Source of the DNA: Gemmatimonadota bacterium
GTDB lineage: Bacteria; Gemmatimonadota; Gemmatimonadetes; Longimicrobiales; Gaopeijiaceae
Length of the DNA: 47,641 nucleotides
Assembly (NCBI GenBank): GCA_029863525.1
Contig: JAOTVL010000008.1
Location: 1-47,641 of the forward strand
Reading direction: 5' to 3'
The notes under the pieces are model-generated. The model did no database searches. It was not told where the DNA came from and saw nothing but the letters and a program-made list of their open reading frames with translations. This document shows, in pieces, positions 26,901-36,171 of the stretch (positions within the stretch are counted from its first letter, which is position 1; each line of letters opens with the position of its first letter). Both the position numbers and the translations under genes were made by a program.

Positions 26901-27295
26901 CGGAGCACCCCAGCGGCGGCCCTTTGGGCCAAGGCCCCCGAGACCCCCTCCGGCATCGAGCGGGTCAGCTCGAGGGACCCCCGCAGTACCCCGCTGCGCA
27001 CGCTCGCGGCGTCTTCCATGGCCGCTGCGACCGACGTCTCATCCAGCCGGCCGGCCACGACCCGGCGGGCGCCGAGGGCGGTCAGCAGCACAGCGACGAT
27101 CGCGATCGCGTCAATCGCCGCGGGTACGTCGGAGCCCTGTCTCCACCCCCCGGAACCGACGAGGAGCCACGCCACGGACGCGGCGAGGAACACGACGCTC
27201 ACCGCCCACAAGACGGTTGTGAATCCCAGCCGCCGCACCAGGTAGTCGCGGACCGTCGAGACGCGAAGCTCGAGTCCCCGGCTCGCTGGGCTCAT
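23942..27295 (-). CDS. DUF4175 membrane protein with giant Gln/Glu coiled coil
   Basis: The 1117-residue product has three transmembrane segments (about 25-47, 60-80, 157-174), then a beta-rich domain with a VVIPGTVEVQRGTDVTIEVSA-type start (about 205-470). A helical region of about 550 residues follows (about 500-1030), extremely rich in Gln, Glu, Ala and Met (runs such as QQAQQQMEQAQQQASQGQ), predicted as long coiled coil. The C-terminus (about 1060-1117) ends in a conserved-looking GEQLGIMPYEVPDGEQLQ segment. This layout fits DUF4175 proteins, which occur with DUF4159 and MoxR/DUF58 envelope genes. Start ATG 27295 overlaps the DUF4159 stop as ATGA. The function is unknown. Confidence 0.85.
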   Translation of the reverse strand: MSPASRGLELRVSTVRDYLVRRLGFTTVLWAVSVVFLAASVAWLLVGSGGWRQGSDVPAAIDAIAIVAVLLTALGARRVVAGRLDETSVAAAMEDAASVRSGVLRGSLELTRSMPEGVSGALAQRAAAGVLRDLEGRGVPELAGRLGSMIALWRGRGFIVAGAIVLLFAGLSFASPSRAVNGLRGLASPIATMVDPVLPAMVVIPGTVEVQRGTDVTIEVSAAARTFVDLGYQAAGDIARTERLEVEGGRADHVFRTVSAIIEYRVRDVEGNETATHRIVPIDPLFVSDMVLEVLYPAHTGLSPDEYRGDPPPLRLPAGSSLRFEGRASRPLSSVSLVDSVGSDVLAFDVDGQTFSGRWTPRRTRSVEWNFRDVAGGPAEIQPEPLEVTIVPDAPPIIRIPTPGRDTVMPLNMRQPLVLESGDDYGLRRVELVAYRITSFGERREPVAQGFDVGGQRAILARPLLDLRSWGLLPGDTVRYYARAIDNSPAAQVSISEEYLLRMPEAAELRREAEDAFESVAERLQELAAEAQEQSEENRDRALESATQRGAEQTAEERQADFESREELARSLEEQAQMSAEVDSLRAEMDALEQMMEEAGQADPELRRQLEELQEMLSSMTGDELQQRMEELSDALDREDLQQANEALENMASEQEDFRERLEEALERFKRAALEQDFRATTSEAEELARQEQALADAMKEADDPELRARQQQDLADQAERLEQRMEALQERLAEMGEREASEGVREAQQSAQQAQQQMEQAQQQASQGQSEEAGEQAQEAADQMQQAAQEMQEAMQEMAEEQMEAQQEALMRTADDALALARRQGELREQMRGAGQERLAEMRAQEASLLQGVQNIAENLQLATEGAMGANRELSAQMGLAMESLQNTIEAMEGRRGSSPSPTAQAEQSIADLNQLALMAIAGAQQMGQQGEGQSGEEMAQQLEQLAQQQGDLMNQSTQLMPMQLGEQAMSQQLEQMSQGQESVASDLGDLADEPGSEQSLGDLQQLAQEARALAEQLQQGRLTPEVVERQERLFHRLLDAGRSLEREEFSEERESEVPGVFERGEVLSLTGEQLGIMPYEVPDGEQLQRLSPAVRQLVLDYFERLNRARRPPGGS

Positions 27296-27969
27296 GAAGC
27301 GGACTGCCCCAGCACGTAGAGGAAGAGGTTGACGCCCATGCGGATCGCCTGCTCTCGCGTGGCGGGCGGATCCTCATGTACCGCTTCATCCTCCCAGCCG
27401 TCCCCGAGGTCGGACTCGTACGTGTAGAACACGAGCATGCGGCCGTCGATGAAGATGCCGAAGGCCTGGGGCGGCTTGCCGTCGTGCTCGTGGATCTTGG
27501 GTAGGCCTTCGCGAAAGTCGTACACCGTGTGAAAGACCGGATGGTCGGCCGGAATCTCGACGAGCTCCGCCTCGGGGAAGATCGCGGTCATCTCGGCACG
27601 AAACGACTCGTCGAGACCGTAGTTGTCGTCGGCGTGCAGGAAGCCGCCGGCGAGTAGGTATTCGCGCAAGGCGAGGCGCTCCGCGGCCGTGAAGGCGACG
27701 TTGCCGTGCCCCGTCATGTACAGGAACGGGTAGTCGCGAAGCGCCGGATCGAGCGGCGTGACCGTCGCCTCACGCCGTGCGACGGGGATCCCGGTTCGAT
27801 CACGGACCGCGGCCAGGAGGTTGGGAAGCGACGACGGGTTCGCGTACCAGTCGCCACCCCCGTCGTACTGGAGCCGGGCGATGGTGATCGAATCCGTCAT
27901 CTCGTCGGTCGACGTACCCGACCCCCCCGCGCTCATCGCGATCGCGACCGCCAGCACTGCCCAGTTCAT
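27292..27969 (-). CDS. DUF4159 protein
   Basis: The 225-residue product has a short signal-like N-terminus (about 1-15). The DUF4159 core follows: IARLQYDGGGDWYANPSSLPNLL, then FLYMTGHGNVAFTAAE, YLLAGGFLHADDNYGLDESF and HPVFHTVYDF. The fold is thought to be class I glutamine-amidotransferase-like; the segment before GGFLHADD is the likely strand-turn. DUF4159 genes usually sit beside DUF4175, DUF58, MoxR and VWA (Bat-type) genes. The start ATG 27969 overlaps the rsmI stop as ATGA. No catalytic residues can be assigned. Confidence 0.88.
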   Translation of the reverse strand: MNWAVLAVAIAMSAGGSGTSTDEMTDSITIARLQYDGGGDWYANPSSLPNLLAAVRDRTGIPVARREATVTPLDPALRDYPFLYMTGHGNVAFTAAERLALREYLLAGGFLHADDNYGLDESFRAEMTAIFPEAELVEIPADHPVFHTVYDFREGLPKIHEHDGKPPQAFGIFIDGRMLVFYTYESDLGDGWEDEAVHEDPPATREQAIRMGVNLFLYVLGQSAS

Positions 27970-28814
27970 TCGTCTCCTCGCGTGGCCTCGACGTCGTGCA
28001 CGATACGGTACGCCTCGTTTCGCGCCAGGTCGAGGCGCCCGGCGATCTCCTTCGCCGCCGCAGAGGGCCGCACCCCCTCGTCCAGAAGCGTCCGAGCCAG
28101 GCCGGCGGCTTCGGCCTCGATGTCGATGGCCGATCCGCCGGGTCCCGCAGGACCCACGACCACCGTGACCTCTCCCTTCGGCGGGTGCTTCCGGTAATAG
28201 CCGGCGACCTCGGAGAGGGTTCCCCGCACGAACTCCTCATGGACCTTGGTGAGCTCCCTCGCAACGGCAACCCTCCTCTCGGGCTCACAACGCTCGTCGA
28301 GCTCCTCGAGCAGGCGCACGAGCCGCTGCGGGGATTCGAACAGCACGACCGACTCCGCGGCCTCAGCCACCCGGGATAGGTCGGCGTCCCGATCACGCCC
28401 CTTACGCGCTGGAAAGCCGAGGAAGGAGAATCGCTCGGCGGGCAGACCGGAGCCCACCAGCGCAGTGAGGACCGCGCTCGGGCCCGGAATCGGTACGATC
28501 CGGTGCCCGGCGGTGAGAACAGCCGCGACGACCCGAGCCCCGGGGTCGGACACGAGGGGCGTGCCCGCGTCGGAGACCAGGGCGAGGGTCTCGCCGGCAT
28601 CGAGCCACCCCAGGATCTGCTCGACCCGTTCCCGCTCGTTGTGCGCGTGCACGGAGACGAGCGGCGCCGATGCCTCGACCCGATCCGCGAGGATGCGGGT
28701 ACGGCGCGTGTCCTCAGCGAGGATTCGGTCGGCCGACCTCAACGTCTCGGCAGCGCGAAGCGAGATGTCGTCGAGGTTACCGATCGGGGTGCTGATCAGA
28801 TGAAGCGTGGCCAC
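27966..28814 (-). CDS. rsmI: 16S rRNA (cytidine1402-2'-O)-methyltransferase
   Basis: The 282-residue SAM-dependent enzyme 2'-O-methylates C1402 of 16S rRNA in the decoding centre. The N-terminus LHLISTPIGNLDDISLRA is the tetrapyrrole-methylase-type opening, followed by AEDTRRTRIL, SVHAHNE, LVSDAGTPLVSDPG, IPGPSAVLTAL and FLGFPARKG. The C-terminal helical extension is typical of RsmI. It follows trxA by 38 bp and heads the coupled DUF4159-DUF4175 chain. The start ATG at 28814 gives the family's usual length. Confidence 0.97.
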   Translation of the reverse strand: MATLHLISTPIGNLDDISLRAAETLRSADRILAEDTRRTRILADRVEASAPLVSVHAHNERERVEQILGWLDAGETLALVSDAGTPLVSDPGARVVAAVLTAGHRIVPIPGPSAVLTALVGSGLPAERFSFLGFPARKGRDRDADLSRVAEAAESVVLFESPQRLVRLLEELDERCEPERRVAVARELTKVHEEFVRGTLSEVAGYYRKHPPKGEVTVVVGPAGPGGSAIDIEAEAAGLARTLLDEGVRPSAAAKEIAGRLDLARNEAYRIVHDVEATRGDE

Positions 28815-28852
28815 GCGAGGCGTACCCGATCGGCGAAGAGCCCCACGGGCCC

Positions 28853-29185
28853 CTACAGGTGCTGCTGGACCTTGTCTTCGTACATGGCGCGCGGTCCGGC
28901 ACCCACCACTTGGTCGACCAGCTCACCGTCCTTGAAGAACAGCACCGCGGGAATCGACCGCACGGAGAAGCGGACCGACGTCTGCGGATTGTGATCCACG
29001 TTGAGCTTTCCGACCTTGAGCCCCTTGTCGCGGTACTCCTCGGCCAACGCATCCACCGCCGGCGCAATCATGCGGCACGGGGCGCACCATTCGGCCCAGA
29101 AGTCGACCATCACGAGTCCTTCGTTCTTCTCGACTTCCTCGGCGAAGTTGTCGTCCGTGATTTCAGCGATCACGTCGTTTGCCAT
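28853..29185 (-). CDS. trxA: Thioredoxin (WCAPC active site)
   Basis: The 110-residue product has the thioredoxin fold with the redox centre WCAPC (33-37), where the usual CGPC is CAPC, and the cis-Pro in RSIPAVLFF. It reduces protein disulfides in the cytoplasm with thioredoxin reductase. ATG 29185 is chosen over an in-frame ATG at 29200 because GGAGAG lies 7 nt upstream and the N-terminus matches the family (D-V-I-A-E-I-T-D-x-N-F). It is divergent from the methylmalonyl-CoA epimerase gene with only 27 bp between starts. rsmI follows 38 bp downstream. Confidence 0.95.
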   Translation of the reverse strand: MANDVIAEITDDNFAEEVEKNEGLVMVDFWAEWCAPCRMIAPAVDALAEEYRDKGLKVGKLNVDHNPQTSVRFSVRSIPAVLFFKDGELVDQVVGAGPRAMYEDKVQQHL

Positions 29186-29212
29186 CTCGGCTCTCCTCAT
29201 ACAGAGTCATTC

Positions 29213-29626
29213 ATGAATATTCGTTCGCTCACGGCGAACGGCTCGCTCGATCACGTGGCCGTCGCCGTTCACTCCCTCGACGAGGGACGCGCCCTCTTCG
29301 AACTCCTCACCGGCGAAGCCGGTTCCCCACCCGAAATCCTCGAATCGCAGGGCGTCCGCGTGTCCTTCGTCGGCTCGGTCGAGCTGCTCGAGCCCCTCGG
29401 TTCGAACACCACCGTCGGGCGCTTCCTCCAGCGTCGCGGTCCGGGCCTCCATCACATCGCGTACCGTGTCGACGACCTCGAAGCCGAGCTCGCTCGCCTC
29501 GAGGCCGAGGGGCTACGCCTCGTCGACCGCAAACCCCGCAGAGGCGCGAAAGGTCACCTGGTCGCGTTCGTTCATCCGTCCTCGACCGGCGGGGTGCTCG
29601 TGGAACTGGTGCAGCACGGGACGTAG
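29213..29626 (+). CDS. mce: Methylmalonyl-CoA epimerase
   Basis: The 137-residue vicinal-oxygen-chelate protein interconverts (R)- and (S)-methylmalonyl-CoA, linking propionyl-CoA to succinyl-CoA. LDHVAVAV, GLHHIAYRV and the C-terminal GGVLVELVQ supply the metal-ligand positions and match MCE consensus, as does GRFLQRRGPGLHH. It is one of only three plus-strand protein genes among minus-strand neighbours. The start ATG at 29213 is 27 bp from the trxA start. Methylmalonyl-CoA mutase and propionyl-CoA carboxylase genes are not in the window. Confidence 0.9.
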   Translation: MNIRSLTANGSLDHVAVAVHSLDEGRALFELLTGEAGSPPEILESQGVRVSFVGSVELLEPLGSNTTVGRFLQRRGPGLHHIAYRVDDLEAELARLEAEGLRLVDRKPRRGAKGHLVAFVHPSSTGGVLVELVQHGT

Positions 29627-29644
29627 ACCCCGTTCGGCCGCGCC

Positions 29645-30151
29645 TCAGCGCGCGGCCATCACCATCTCGAGGTCGACGTTCTCGATCAGCCAGGTACCGT
29701 CGCCCGTTTGGACCACATCGAATGGGAGGGCCGACACCCTCGCGCCCTGCTGGGTGGTCATGTCGACGAGCACGCGCGTCGTGGGCGCGGTCCGCCCCGC
29801 GACGCGGCGCTCGGTCGTCACCCGGTAGTCCTGGTGCTGCAGGATCGAAGCGATCGCGTCCATGCGAACCTCGACGTCCTGCTTCCTCACGCACGACGAA
29901 CCTCCGAACCACGAGCCGATCTTCTTGAACATGCAGCCGAACGTGCTGCCGGTGTCCATCGCCGCGCCGTTTTGCGTCCCGAACAGCCGCCCCATGGCTC
30001 GAACGTCGCGCTCGTTGGCGGCCTGCAGAAAGCGCTCGACCGAGAGCTGGGCGCCGAGCGACGCGGGGGGGGTGTCGACCACGTAGGTCGTGCACGCCGC
30101 GGTCAATGTGAGGACGACGGCGAGAAGGCCGAACGTGCGGGTCATTCGCAT
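29645..30151 (-). CDS. Hypothetical lipoprotein
   Basis: The 168-residue product has lipobox LTAAC with Cys20, so it is a predicted lipoprotein. The mature domain opens with helix-forming LSVERFLQAANERDVRAMGRLFG, followed by strands ending in VVQTGDGTWLIENVDL, an order reminiscent of small alpha+beta (NTF2-like) folds, though no family was assigned. Two Cys (CMFKK and SCVRK) could form a disulfide. ATG 30151 follows GAGGA about 10 nt upstream. It converges on the MCE gene with an 18-bp gap. Confidence 0.65.
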   Translation of the reverse strand: MRMTRTFGLLAVVLTLTAACTTYVVDTPPASLGAQLSVERFLQAANERDVRAMGRLFGTQNGAAMDTGSTFGCMFKKIGSWFGGSSCVRKQDVEVRMDAIASILQHQDYRVTTERRVAGRTAPTTRVLVDMTTQQGARVSALPFDVVQTGDGTWLIENVDLEMVMAAR

Positions 30152-30220
30152 CGTGCTTGATCCTCGGATGGATTCGGGTTCCTCGAATCTCGGTAATTCA
30201 CGTACTCGGTGAAAGGCTTT

Positions 30221-30244
30221 CGTCCGCTCCCTCGAGGGCGGACG
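30221..30244 (-). terminator. Hairpin after clpB
   Basis: A 7-bp stem (CGTCCGC at 30221-30227 with GCGGACG at 30238-30244) encloses a 10-nt loop and begins 4 bp beyond the clpB stop codon. It is followed on the minus strand by AAAGCCTTTC, not a clear U tract. Confidence 0.45.
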
Positions 30245-30248
30245 CCGG

Positions 30249-32897
<2,649 letters not shown>

Positions 32898-33055
32898 ATG
32901 TTTTCCGTGGGTTCCTGAATCGCTGTCTCCGGACGCTGCCATAGTGGCAGCAATCGTGTCTTCTGCCCCCTATAAGAGACAAGATTCGGGCCACAGATCC
33001 GCGCCCACGGAGGAGAGCGCCACTGGCCGCCCTGGCGCGCCCTCGAGCGGCTCTG

Positions 33056-34492
33056 CTACCTCCCGACCCGCTCCCCCACCACGACCTTGATCCTCGTCCC
33101 CGCGCTCAGCACGGCACCCGGCTGAGTTCGATTGATGCGCGCCAAGTCGTCGATTTCGATCGGCTGCGGGTTACTCTGCACGTAGCTGGTGAGCGACATC
33201 GGGCCCGGAAGCGTCACGATGTCGAGCCGCATGGGCTGTACGTTCAGGACACGTGAGTCCGTTACGCCGGCGAAACTGGAGATGGTCGCGCCCACCGCGC
33301 GCGCGTACGCGCTCCACCGAGCATCCGAGGAGTATCCGAGAATCCTGTAGGTGTTCTCCCCGTAGGAGAGGAACGCGACCTCGCCGCGAAACTGCCCGTC
33401 CGACGTCGTCGCCGCGAAGTCCGCCCGCGCCATCACGATGCCGTTCGAGGAGCTCTGCGAGATCGGGCCGCCCGAAATCCCTTCTCCCCGCAGGAAATCG
33501 CGGAGCTCTGCGTCCGGAGCGCCGGCGTCGGATACGATGCCGAGCATGACGGCCGCGTCCTCGTCGGGCGCGATCGCGGCGACGACGCTCGTCTGATTGG
33601 CCGTCTGCCATCCGCCGGGGAAGGTCACTTCGAACGCCAGATCCGGATGCAGGAAGCGCGCGCCCTCGAAGTAGCCATGGCGGGGGTTCCAACCGTAGAC
33701 CATGCCGTCGATCATGTCCAAAAACTCGTCGCGGTCGACGATTCCCTCCCGCGAAGCCCCGGTCGCGGCGATCTCGGCCCGAATGCCGTCCTCTCGGTTC
33801 TCCGGGTACGGGTGCGTGAGCTGCCACTCCGGGAGCCGACCTTCCCCGCCCCCGCTCGCCGTGGCCAGCATCTGAAAGACCCCGATCATGGCGTCGCCGG
33901 CGTAACCGAGGCGTGAGATGTAGCGGAGGCCCAGGCGATCGGCCTGAGACTCGTCGTCACGCGAGTACGAGAGGTTCATGATCTGGAGTCCCGCGACCGC
34001 GACACCCCCGTAGTTACGGAAGGTCTCGGAGAAGACCATGCCGCCGACGAGCGCAAGCTGCTGAAGCTGCTGACGACTCATTTGGCTGGCCGAGTGTCGC
34101 GCCGTGACGTGACCGATCTCGTGCCCAAGGACGCCTGCGAGCTCGGCCTCCGAGGCGAAGTGCGCCAAAATGCCGCGCGTCACGTAGATGAAGCCGCCGG
34201 GAAGCGCGAACGCGTTGACCGTTGGATCATCGACGACTCTGAACGACCAGGGCAAATCGGGTCGCTCGGAGACCGCCGCGAGGCCCCTGCCCAGCTGCGA
34301 GACGTAGCTCTGGAGCTCGGGATCGTCGACCAGCCCGTAGGCCGCCGTGACCTGGGGGTCGGCCTCCATGCCCATCGCCACTTCCTGGGACTCGCTCACG
34401 AGCATGAGCTCGCGACGTCCGGTCGCCGGGTTCACCGCGCAGGCGACGATCACCGCGAGGAGGGACAGGACACCGATGGTTCGAATCTTCAT
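33056..34492 (-). CDS. M48-family metalloprotease lipoprotein
   Basis: The 478-residue product has a signal peptide with Cys18 lipobox (IVAC), followed by NPATGRRELMLVSESQEVAMG, the usual opening of M48B/C lipoprotein peptidases (BepA/LoiP-like). The zinc site is HEIGH (124-128) with the third ligand Glu181 in SRDDESQAD. The C-terminal region (about 430-475: PMSLTSYVQSNPQPIEIDDLA and GTRIKVV) looks like the small LysM-like module common in this group. It should act in the periplasm on misfolded or membrane-anchored proteins. ATG 34492 follows AAGGG. It lies upstream of clpB, but on a separate transcript is possible. Confidence 0.93.
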   Translation of the reverse strand: MKIRTIGVLSLLAVIVACAVNPATGRRELMLVSESQEVAMGMEADPQVTAAYGLVDDPELQSYVSQLGRGLAAVSERPDLPWSFRVVDDPTVNAFALPGGFIYVTRGILAHFASEAELAGVLGHEIGHVTARHSASQMSRQQLQQLALVGGMVFSETFRNYGGVAVAGLQIMNLSYSRDDESQADRLGLRYISRLGYAGDAMIGVFQMLATASGGGEGRLPEWQLTHPYPENREDGIRAEIAATGASREGIVDRDEFLDMIDGMVYGWNPRHGYFEGARFLHPDLAFEVTFPGGWQTANQTSVVAAIAPDEDAAVMLGIVSDAGAPDAELRDFLRGEGISGGPISQSSSNGIVMARADFAATTSDGQFRGEVAFLSYGENTYRILGYSSDARWSAYARAVGATISSFAGVTDSRVLNVQPMRLDIVTLPGPMSLTSYVQSNPQPIEIDDLARINRTQPGAVLSAGTRIKVVVGERVGR

Positions 34493-34652
34493 TTCACACC
34501 CTTGAGCATGCAGTCGTCTTTGGTCCTCGAGTCCTCCGCCGGACACCGAAGATCGGCTCCTACCACCGAGGTCGCGAGCCCCCCAATCATAAGGACCCTG
34601 GAGGGCGGTGTGGGATACCACCGCTCATCGATTCCTCTTCCACCCGCAATCT

Positions 34653-35033
34653 ATGACTTGGCTCCGTCCCCCTCTTCGACGCACCGCCGACCGCGGGGGG
34701 CTCGTCCGTGTCGGATTTCTGCTCGTCGTGGCGCTCGGCGGCTCGGGATGTGGACCCTCCGACCCGGAGGGCGTCATCGACCGCGAGACCTTCATCGACG
34801 CCTACGTACAGCTCCGCGTTGCGGCGCTCGACACCGACAGCCAGCGCGTGGCCGGGGGCGACAGGGACCGGATCCTGGCCGACCTGGGGATCAGCGAGTC
34901 CGATCTCACCACCTTCGTCGAGGTCCGCGGTGGCGAGCTCGAGTTCATGCGGGACGTGTGGACCGAGGTCGAGCTGAGACTAGACCGCACACCGGACTCG
35001 CCCGAAGCGGTCGAGGGCCGGGGCGGCAACTGA
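34653..35033 (+). CDS. Small lipoprotein, DUF4296-like
   Basis: The 126-residue product has a basic n-region and lipobox GGSGC with Cys33. The mature domain (about 38-110) is helical: RETFIDAYVQLRVAALDT, a helix ending in ILADLGIS, and DLTTFVEVRGGELEFMRDVW. This resembles DUF4296-type small lipoproteins. ATG 34653 gives a normal signal peptide; a GTG at 34608 after GGAGGG is also possible and would add 15 residues. It is divergent from the M48 gene across a 160-bp intergenic region and converges with the barrel-like gene seven bases away. Confidence 0.65.
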   Translation: MTWLRPPLRRTADRGGLVRVGFLLVVALGGSGCGPSDPEGVIDRETFIDAYVQLRVAALDTDSQRVAGGDRDRILADLGISESDLTTFVEVRGGELEFMRDVWTEVELRLDRTPDSPEAVEGRGGN

Positions 35034-35040
35034 CCCGCCG

Positions 35041-35649
35041 TCAGCTCCCGATTCGCACTCCGATCGCGATCGCCTCGCGGTCGCCCAGGCTGGCACCGAA
35101 TCGTACGAGCCAGCCGGAACGAAGCACCAGGTCGACGCCGAGGTCGAACGCCCCGCTCAGGTCAAGATCGTCACCGGGGCCGCTCCTGATATCGAGGGCG
35201 ATGTGCCCGCCGGCATAGGGCGAGAACAAAGCATCGCCTCCGGACCCGCTCCAACCCACCAGAGCACCGAGCGGCACGGACACGACTGTCTCACTGCCGA
35301 TTCCCATGCCGACACCCGACCACCAGAGGAGGTCGACCTCGGAGCCCTCGACGGCGCGGGCGAGGAATCCGGATACGTCGATGCCACCGGCCACGGCAAG
35401 GTCGTCAGTACCGTTCTCGTCGGCGATGGCGAACCGATAGCCGAGCCCGACCGGGCCAGCGGCATGGCGGAAGGTGAGCAGGCCTCCCAGATCCCCTCCC
35501 GCGGGGCTGACGAGGAAGACGCTCACGCCAGCCGGCGCTACGTGGCTGATGAGCGGCGGCGCGTCCCAGGCGACCTGCCCAGAGGCCGGGGAGGCCAGGA
35601 GGGCGGGAACGAACAGGAGCGAGACCACGGCGTTGCGTTTGCCAATCAC
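35041..35649 (-). CDS. Predicted outer-membrane beta-barrel protein
   Basis: The 202-residue product has a signal peptide cut near ASGQ, then alternating amphipathic strands (for example G-L-L-T-F-R-H-A, V-G-L-G-Y-R-F-A, F-S-P-Y-A-G-G-H-I-A-L-D-I, W-L-V-R-F-G-A-S-L). No family is recognised and the C-terminus is not the usual aromatic residue (it ends in VRIGS). GTG 35649 is chosen because GGAGGG lies 5 nt upstream; an in-frame ATG at 35688 adds 13 residues and has no good binding site. It is divergent from ridA. Confidence 0.6.
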   Translation of the reverse strand: MIGKRNAVVSLLFVPALLASPASGQVAWDAPPLISHVAPAGVSVFLVSPAGGDLGGLLTFRHAAGPVGLGYRFAIADENGTDDLAVAGGIDVSGFLARAVEGSEVDLLWWSGVGMGIGSETVVSVPLGALVGWSGSGGDALFSPYAGGHIALDIRSGPGDDLDLSGAFDLGVDLVLRSGWLVRFGASLGDREAIAIGVRIGS

Positions 35650-35711
35650 TGGAGCCCTCCGGGGCGTTGGTGATATCGTCGATTCCATAACTCATGATAG
35701 AGGAGCCGCAA

Positions 35712-36101
35712 ATGTCGTTCCATCGGGTCTTCAGCGGCGCGCAGTGGGAAGAGCATGTGGGCTATTGCCGCGCGCTCCGCGCCGGTGATCGGGTCTTCGT
35801 GACGGGCACGGCGCCCGTCAATCCGGACGGCACCGTTCACGCACCGCGGGACGGATACGCTCAGGCGGCCCACTGTCTGTCCATCATGCTCGAGGCTCTG
35901 TCAGGCCTCGGAGCCGGACCTGAGCACGTGACGCGCACCCGAATGTTCGTCACCGACATCGACCGTTGGGAGGAATTCGGCCGCGCGCATCGCGAGGTCT
36001 TCGGTGAGCATCCCCCGACGACGACGATGGTGGAGGTGCGTCGGCTGATCCACCCGGACATGCTGATCGAAATCGAAGCCGACGCGGTGGTGTCGGACTG
36101 A
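35712..36101 (+). CDS. RidA-family protein
   Basis: The 129-residue product belongs to the RidA/YjgF/UK114 family of enamine/imine deaminases that hydrolyse 2-aminoacrylate-type intermediates. The segments RVFVTGTAPV, CLSIMLEALSGLGAG, TRTRMFVTDI and TTTMVEVRRLIHPDMLIEIEADA match the family, including the Arg and Glu of the active site. ATG 35712 follows GAGGAG at 6 nt. It is one of three plus-strand protein genes and converges on guaA, 70 bp away. Confidence 0.93.
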   Translation: MSFHRVFSGAQWEEHVGYCRALRAGDRVFVTGTAPVNPDGTVHAPRDGYAQAAHCLSIMLEALSGLGAGPEHVTRTRMFVTDIDRWEEFGRAHREVFGEHPPTTTMVEVRRLIHPDMLIEIEADAVVSD

Positions 36102-36171
36102 GTCTCCGTTCTTACGGTGATGGCTCCGGGGGAGCGCGTGGCGCTTTCCACCCGTGCGACCGGTCGGACCC

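Noticed and set aside
32898-33055. A heat-shock control element (CIRCE or sigma-32-like) upstream of clpB.
   Set aside because: I searched for the CIRCE inverted repeat and for CTTGAA/CCCCAT-type elements and found no convincing match.
36102-36171. A terminator between ridA and guaA.
   Set aside because: Only a 5-bp GCTCC/GGAGC hairpin is present, too weak and with no U tract.
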